Shown piece after piece: positions 57,482-64,000 of a stretch of 64,000 nucleotides of DNA; position 1 is the stretch's first letter; each line of letters begins with the position of its first letter. Below the pieces are notes generated by a model. It saw only the letters and a program-made list of their open reading frames with translations, searched no databases and was not told the DNA's origin. Location of the stretch: NCBI GenBank assembly GCA_011009095.1, contig VTPC01090522.1, forward strand, positions 1 through 64,000, read 5' to 3'. Origin of the DNA: Ignelater luminosus. Its lineage: Eukaryota > Arthropoda > Insecta > Coleoptera > Elateridae. Position numbers and translations under genes: made by a program.

Positions 57482-58527
57482 TTAAGGCCGAAGCACAATG
57501 AACGCACACTACGCACGCTCTCGACGCTGGTAACCGTCAAGACTGCAGCGCGTAAAAAAGCTCTGCTTACAATAAACGCAATGCAGTCGTTCCTAGAAAC
57601 TGCAATAACAGAACCTATAAGGGAAGATTTGTTATATGACGCTACCAGTATTTGCATTGAAATGAAAGGAATGGAATACTTTACAAATTTTTCGATGTGC
57701 TTTAAGTTGTATCGTCTTTATTCCCTGTTTTGTAACTTAAATATATTTTTTTAGGTTATGTAGCCATTTGCAGTGCGTAAAAAGTTGAAAGTTGACTAGC
57801 TTTCAAGGTTAAACTGCGAACACTATTAGTAGGCAACGTTCATTATACGCAGTGTCATAAAACAGCTAACTTTTAATAAATGGTACCGCCAGTAGCGCGT
57901 TTAGGTCACATTCATCAAAGCCAGTTGATTGTGATTCAAAGTACCGACACCAAACAAAAGACGATCGCAAATTGAGCTCAATAACGATTTTCTTTCCGCT
58001 AGAGGCGCTGTTGCTCCACGTCAAATTTGACAAGTTTAAACGTCAGTTTATAAGTGTGAGATTATGAAAACTTAGATTTTAAAAAAATGTAATAAATAGT
58101 GCATTTTCGGAAACGTAACTTGTATTTTTGATCTGATCATACAAATTACATGACGCAGTTATTTGGGTTAACCCGATTCATTTAGAAACTATGAAATCTG
58201 TTTTACAGCAATTTATAAAAAATAACTGTGAAAGTAATGAAAATGACGGCGAGGAAATAGAAAATACGCATTTGCTCATATAAACTTTGCAAAGAATAAA
58301 GAATACGCAAGAACAAGGCGTTAATAATTACTTTTCTCTAAAATCTAAATTTCAATAACCTCAAACTTACAAACTGACGTTTAAACTTGTCAAAATTAAT
58401 GTAGATCAACAGCGCCGCCAGCGGAAGAAAATCGTTAATGAGCTCAATTTGCGATCGTCTTTTGTTTGGTGTCGGTACTTGATATCACAATCAACTGACT
58501 TTGACGTTCATTGTGTTCCGGCCTTTA
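57482..58527. mobile_element. Foldback-type MITE with about 150-bp arms
   Basis: The inner arms 57909-58060 and 58357-58515 are nearly identical inverted copies; both carry ACACCAAACAAAAGACGATC, CGCAAATTGAGCTCA and TTTGACAAGTTTAAACGTC. An outer pair, 57482-57505 and 58503-58527, shares GGCCGRARCACAATGAACG. The outer left end is separated from its arm by about 400 bp, probably a later insertion. Confidence 0.75.
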
Positions 58528-59229
58528 GTGTTTGTATGATAGTTATTTGATGATGAATCTGCTGTCCACTCAAAAATTGTTTCTTAAGTTTGGACATTGA
58601 TCACTTCAAAGTTTTTATTGAAAACTGGCGGTCTACATAGAGTAGCTGTGGCCGTTCATCAGTCTTTAGAGGGTTGAAAAGTGGCAACTTTTAAAGAGAA
58701 TTGTGATAGAATTTAATAGTTCTCTTGTAGCAACGTTGACTATGATTTCCAGATGTCTTCAGAATCTAATCTACTGAATTTCCACTAATTCCTATTTATT
58801 TACCTCTTCGGAAGATGCCAACTGTAAAAGCTGAAGTTTAGACATTCTCTAGGAGATTTCTTTCTAGTAAACATGGAAATTACTAGGAAAAGGAATAAAA
58901 TTTGCGCTAGAATTTCCATTTGAAGTTTCTAATAAACAAGTTTTTTTTGCATAAGCTTTTAAGATTTATTTTAGATGAAATGAGATCAAAATTAAAATAA
59001 AAGTGCAAGGTTCTTGTTTCTATTTGTTATATATAAATAAATTTCTTTACAATTTCTACAATGAAATGGTTTTTGTTATTCTCAACGTAATTTCTAAGTC
59101 CTGTCCTGATAAACTTCACACCACGTACCTATTTTGACATTTATAAATACGTCAGTCGCCTAACCTTCAGTGGTATGCATTAACAATAGAAAAAATAATT
59201 TTTACAAAAATTAAAAATCTGTTGATACC
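58528..59229. other. Upstream flank of AUP1
   Basis: AT-rich; should contain the AUP1 promoter. No other feature recognised. Confidence 0.4.
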
Positions 59230-61206
59230 ATGCCCAGTATAGAAATAAGCAATTTATATTTTTTAAATAGGTAATTATTATACTTCAACACTTCTTTCAT
59301 TATTGTATTTGAATGAAATTTTAGGTATCCTCAGAATTCTGTTGGACTTTTCACTTTCCTTTTATATTTACCACTCGGAATTATTCTACTACTGCTCAGG
59401 GTAATTGTCGGCATACAAGTACTTGTTTTTGGATATATCTTACCTGATGTGCCGGTAGTACAAAAATTACTAAGCAAATTGCTTTGCGCTACATTAGGTA
59501 TTACTATAGATGTTGAAAATCTAGACAAACAAGAAAACGTTCAAGTATATGTTAGTAATTATGTCACACCATTCGACCAATTAGTTGTTCATCTACAAAC
59601 GGGTTCCGTTACGGTAATTACAACCTTATCTTGAAGATGTCTTTTTATAATATTTACCTTGTTTTTAGCCAGGGAAAACCTTTTTCAATTCTCTTCTCTC
59701 TACTGCCTTTGGAGTACGCTTCTTTGGATTAAATTCATCTACTAATTTTAACAATTTTAAAAAGAGTATAGCGACCACAATTACAGAAAGAACAGTTCCA
59801 ATACATTTTCAGCCAGAATCAAAACAAACAAATGGCAGAGCCATATTAAAATTTAAAACGTGGCCTTTTGGATTATGTAGCCAAGTACAGCCAGTATGCA
59901 TTGAAGTTAATCGGCCGTTTTTAGATATTAAGGTTTCTGCATTTGATAGTGCATATTGGACAGACACCATGATCTATTTGTTTTCTCCATGTACCAATTA
60001 TAAATTACGGTTTTTACCTACTGTTGCAAAAATGAATTTGCCCGAAAGTGAATTTGCTGAGAAAGTACGACAGGATATTGCAAATGGATTAAAGGTAGGT
60101 ATGCATGAATTGATAAAACTTATCAGTATAGTAGGTGTCACATTGATAGTTTAAATTATAATATTTTAAATTGGAGAGATTATTATTTATAATTGATGTA
60201 TTACATTTCATAAACAGGTAGAATTGTCAGAATATTCAGCATCGGATTTATTAGAATGGGAAAAAAGGATTAGGGATGTTTTACGAAGAGAAAGGGAAGA
60301 AATGCAACAACGACCTAGTACTAGTAATGTTCCAACAAGTAATGTTGAAGTGCAACGTATGGCTCGACAAGTAAAAGAAGTTCTGCCTATGGTGCCATTT
60401 AATACAATATGTACAGACCTAAGTAAGTAATCATTAATCATTTTATTTAATAATAATAATATTCAATGTTTGATGTGAATTAATAATTTCTTGGTTTGCT
60501 CTATATTATTAGAGTCGTGTTTTTGTATTAAATCACTTTCGTAGAGGATTTCAATTTGATTTCGTTGTTGCCAGTACTGATTCTTGAGTCACCAAAAACT
60601 GAAGATTTTAAAAACCTCATCAAAGTCTTTAACCTCAAAAGTCTGAACATTGACATGTATCAACAGAGCTCCATCTTTAGGTTATGTTTATAACCTAATA
60701 TGAATCTTTATTTAGTTCAAGTATGCAAAAAAATCTAAATTGAAAAACGTAAGTTTAACAGTTTCAATAATTTATTATTACATTATCTTGTCAATCTACT
60801 TAAGGACATACAAAGAACAAGAACAGAAAAAAGTTGTTGATAGGTTAGGTTGCATGTGATGAGGATACATAATATCTACAAAAATCTCCCTTTATTTCTA
60901 GTGAAAACATGGAATGTGGATCAAACCATAACAAACATATTAGAAGGCCACGTTTCGTATACACCTGAAATCGTTCCTTCATCGACATCAAGTTCCTCAT
61001 CTCAGCCATCTGTCGTTAATGTAACAACAAGTAGTAGTAAGCACAAAGCAACAAAACAGGACCCATTTTGTACTGCAGCTTCATCATTTGGTAAATCAGC
61101 TCAAGAAAGAATGCTATCATTTCAGGATCGAAAACAACAACTCATCGAAAGTGCAAGACAGCGATATATTGAAAAGCATGGACTTAATATTGTAGGAAGT
61201 TCTTAA
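59230..61206 (+). CDS. Aup1: AUP1, ancient ubiquitous protein 1 (ERAD and lipid-droplet factor)
   Basis: Five exons: 59230-59270, 59325-59613, 59669-60094, 60218-60422 and 60902-61206. All have GT/AG borders and join to 421 residues, close to the vertebrate length of about 410. AUP1 sits as a hairpin in the ER and lipid-droplet membrane, binds ubiquitin and recruits the E2 enzyme UBE2G2 for ER-associated degradation. A hydrophobic hairpin spans residues 20-53. An acyltransferase-like domain follows, with SNYVTPFDQ at 91-99. The CUE domain is about 296-345 (VKEVLPMVPF, then TITNILEG). The C-terminal E2-binding helix includes ERMLSFQDRKQQLIESARQR. In the HxxxxD motif the His is replaced by Tyr93 (TAT, 59560-59562), so catalysis is doubtful. 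AATAAA at 61791-61796. Confidence 0.94.
60423..60901. repeat. AUP1 intron 4 with a decayed copy of the 58.4-kb repeat
   Basis: Within the 479-bp intron, 60615-60680 (AACCTCAAA, then TGACAT, ATCAACAGAGCTCC) resembles the arm at 58357-58420 (AACCTCAAA, then TGACGT, ATCAACAGCGCCGCC). Confidence 0.45.
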
Positions 61207-62870
61207 TTTTGTTTTTAGATTTGGTATGAATTTAAGTGGATAATAATTTTCAATTTTTTTGTTTCAGAATTAATTATGTTAGTTTGATTTATTAATTGTA
61301 AATATAAGAATTTATCATTTTCATCATTATCGACACCAATATTAATTTTTGTGTTTTATTATTTTTTTTATAGAAATGATTGAAAAGTGTGTCTTAGCTC
61401 TGATCAATACATCACAATTATCAGAAAAGTAGAATTGTAAAAAAATTGTTTTTGTATGAAATCTATTATAGCATGTTCGATGGCCAATGAATTTGTGATT
61501 ATACAGGATCTTCATCGATTTATAATATTAATTATTACTAAGAAATGTATAGTTGTAATTAAATTTAATTATGCATGAAAATTATAATTAAGTAGTGTAG
61601 AACTAAAATAGAGTTCTGTTCTAGTATTATAGACAGTGATGACCCTGTATAAAATCTTTGTAATATATATTATCGTTGGGTTTGTTTCGAGGTAAATTAT
61701 ATGTATATATTGGATTTATGCTTGGAGGGATTTTTAATTGATACTTAATTATTATTGTAAATATAAAAATACAATTGGACTTTTTGAATAAATAAAACTA
61801 CTGTTGTGATAGTCTTGTCTTCAATAATATTTTAATAGATGGAGGTGAAGAAATATACTGGAAAATTGTAATTTATTTAATTTTCAGTTTAATAGTTTTT
61901 TTATTTTATTTTTTTGTTTTAATTGGAATTAGACTGTGTTAACAAAGGGTTAAGAATTCAATAATTATTAATTGTTAAAGCAATAGGAATTGTATTTATA
62001 CTGTACGATTAAAAAAGAAATTAAGGCTTAGAAATGCCATTATAAAATTAGTGAAAGAAAATGAACATAAGAATTTATATTTAGTATTTTAAGTTATAGT
62101 TTACATTGGTAAGTTCTGGAACAGATGGGATTTTCCTAAATTTTTCTTTGTTATGGCATTTCATAGTTTTTAATTTATTAAATATACCCTTTAATTGTGC
62201 AGTAAATGCAATATTTATAAACTTGTTTTACATAATCATACATATTACATAATTTAATCATCGATTTGTATTATTAAGATTTTTGCTTTCTAGTATTTTC
62301 AATTTTTATTGTGACTGAATTATCTACCTTCTTTATTGAGCTTTTAATTGTATTAATATATGAATAAAGTTATTTTTAGTGAAGCAAGTTTTCGTTTGTT
62401 GTAGCTATAGATAATTATTATGGAGGTCTGAAAGTTTCTGATGGTGAATTCATCGTTTTTGTTTTTACACTATTTGCACCGACTAGACTGTCAAGTACAC
62501 AAATTGCCATATTTTTGCAAAATAAATAAGTTTGAGTATCATGCCATAATCAAATTAATTTCTCAAAGGATTGAACCATTTATGCAGAGCAGATATTCAT
62601 TTGATTATTTTGTCAAAATTCTCAGTTTCATATTTCACTCATTTATCTATCATTAGAAATCAATCATTGGAGAAGTTTCGCTCTATATATTTCCAATATT
62701 TTTGGGGAAAACAAGATTTTCTCTGGAAATGGACAGCTATAAACTAGTTTCAGGGTCTACTCTCATACTGTAAGTTTCTCATTCATTTTTTTCAATTTTC
62801 TGTTTGTCTATTAGGATCATCTTGGAAATTTAGAAAGTCAGATATTTATAGTAATACGTAAAATACAGTG
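61207..62870. other. AUP1 3' UTR and spacer
   Basis: AATAAA at 61791-61796 and another near 62362-62367. AT-rich, no further gene. Confidence 0.45.
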
Positions 62871-62879
62871 ATAATTGTC

Positions 62880-63395
62880 AGAGGATGGGAGAAATAAGAA
62901 ACACTGAGCAGTTTACCATAGATACAGCCACAACAGAACCAGATAAAATGAATGGCATTATGGTAGAAGAGTTCGAAAGGGCCATTAAAAAATTAAAACT
63001 GGGCAAAGAACCAGAAATGGTTTGGTGAGCTATTCTTAGAACTGCTGAACTAGGATATGAAAACATAAATCCATTCCTGCAGACGAAGACTTTAGTTACA
63101 TTACTACTTTTCAAGAGTTGATATAAAAAGCAGTGTAGGGGAATCTTTTTACTAAGTGTTCCTGGTAAAGTGTAGAAAACGATACTGCAAAAAAGATTGG
63201 TGGAGGTGATGGAGCCTAGACTGTTAGAAGTTCAGACTGACTTCTGTTGGGGAAGAGCTAGATACTTAAAATCCATAATATTCACACAGCAAGACGTTAG
63301 GTTGCAAGAAGTAGAAATGTTAATCTTAGCCTATGCTGATGATATTGTTACCATACAACATATCCTAGAGGTGCTAAACAAATCAATATAGAAAA
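62880..63395 (+). pseudogene. LINE reverse-transcriptase relic
   Basis: The reading contains MVEEFERAIKKLKLGKEPEM, then after stops IFLLSVPGKV, ILQKRLVEVMEPRL and AYADDIVTI. These are the finger region, the 'GISLLSVPGKVY' block and the catalytic YADD box of a non-LTR reverse transcriptase, in the style of RTE-like LINEs. The region between blocks is shortened and interrupted. Confidence 0.8.
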
Positions 63396-63691
63396 GTACA
63401 ACATGTGGTAATATGTAATATATAAGATGATAAAAACAATGGCAATGACAAGACAACATAAATCATTTAATGTGGTATTAGATACTTAATACTTTACAAT
63501 TTTATAGAGGAAAATTTAAATTTGCTGATTATTACCAGTTATTGCAGATTACAATCTACGGTGCCTTCTCTTAGAATAAAACATAACTATTTCGTAACAC
63601 TCTTTCTATTGGCTTAAATCTGAGTTTACAGATTGGTTTATTTCAAATGTAAAAAGTCGGTATTGTTGTGTATTGTTATTAAAAAATACGC

Positions 63692-63970
63692 TCAACCACA
63701 GCATAGAACCTTACGGAATCAGTAGTTTCATTTATTGTCGGCGGCTTTGATCTTTGTGTCCAAAATTTTTACTGCACAATGTCACCACGCGCAGCCCGCG
63801 TAGGTGTACGAAGCGTTAGTGCGGTTTTTGCAAGATTCAACACAAAAATTGTACGCCACTGTTTACCGAATTTTGTTCAGTGCGCAGTTACCACGCGTCG
63901 AAAAACACGTAACAAAATTTTTATCTTAGTGAACGTACTGATTCCGTAAGGTTTTTATACTGTGGCTCGA
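63692..63970. mobile_element. MITE with about 35-bp terminal inverted repeats
   Basis: The left end TCAACCACAGCATAGAACC with CTTACGGAATCAGTA matches, inverted, TACTGATTCCGTAAGG and TTTTTATACTGTGGCTCGA at 63937-63970. The total is about 280 bp with no coding frame; the interior is GC-richer than the flanks. Confidence 0.75.
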
Positions 63971-64000
63971 TCAATCTCAGAAAAGCCCTGAGTGGGCATG

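Overview
This is an AT-rich eukaryotic window, almost certainly from an insect and possibly a beetle (the order is a guess). The genes have short spliceosomal introns with GT/AG borders and AATAAA signals. The gene set is insect-like: a cluster of trehalose-transporter-like sugar porters, a mucolipin channel and AUP1. Mariner, Tc1, Transib, hAT, SINE, LINE and Ty3/gypsy debris fills most of the rest. Two runs of N (33587-33986 and 47281-47380) are assembly gaps.

The first 46 kb is a tandem family of facilitated trehalose transporter (Tret1-like) genes: gene 1 (946-2437, +), gene 2 (9585-13677, +), gene 3 (20342-22874, -), a decayed fragment (28786-28965, +), gene 4 (37288-38804, +) and gene 5 (44044-45682, +). 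All five full genes are intact after splicing, at 480, 478, 499, 480 and 500 codons. They share one phase-1 intron placed just before the first membrane segment, so they arose by duplication from one ancestor. Gene 5 has an extra N-terminal intron and is the most different. Gene 3 is the only one inverted, and it carries changes at positions that bind sugar in GLUT-type porters. One unrelated, unrecognised acidic protein gene lies at 30503-31320 (-).

Mobile-element debris separates the genes: a DD41D mariner-like element with about 230-bp inverted repeats (2796-4171), a nearly intact DD34D mariner (6184-7408), a Tc1 relic (7415-8040), a Transib (RAG1-like) relic (8680-9130), a hAT relic inside the intron of gene 2, a gypsy pol relic (about 23940-24830), deleted mariner copies (32030-32700, 39616-40171), and several MITE-like elements. 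The most striking structure is a long-inverted-repeat (foldback-like) family. One compact copy lies at 32995-36460. A second pair of arms (14401-16790 and 25053-26513) brackets 8 kb that holds a degenerate satellite array and the inverted gene 3.

The last 18 kb holds two conserved housekeeping genes: an intronless mucolipin (TRPML) calcium channel of endolysosomes (52368-54167, -) and a five-exon AUP1 gene (59230-61206, +) for ER-associated degradation and lipid droplets. More foldback/MITE-like elements, a tRNA-derived SINE and a LINE reverse-transcriptase relic surround them. Apart from the transporters acting as paralogues, I see no evidence that these genes share a pathway.
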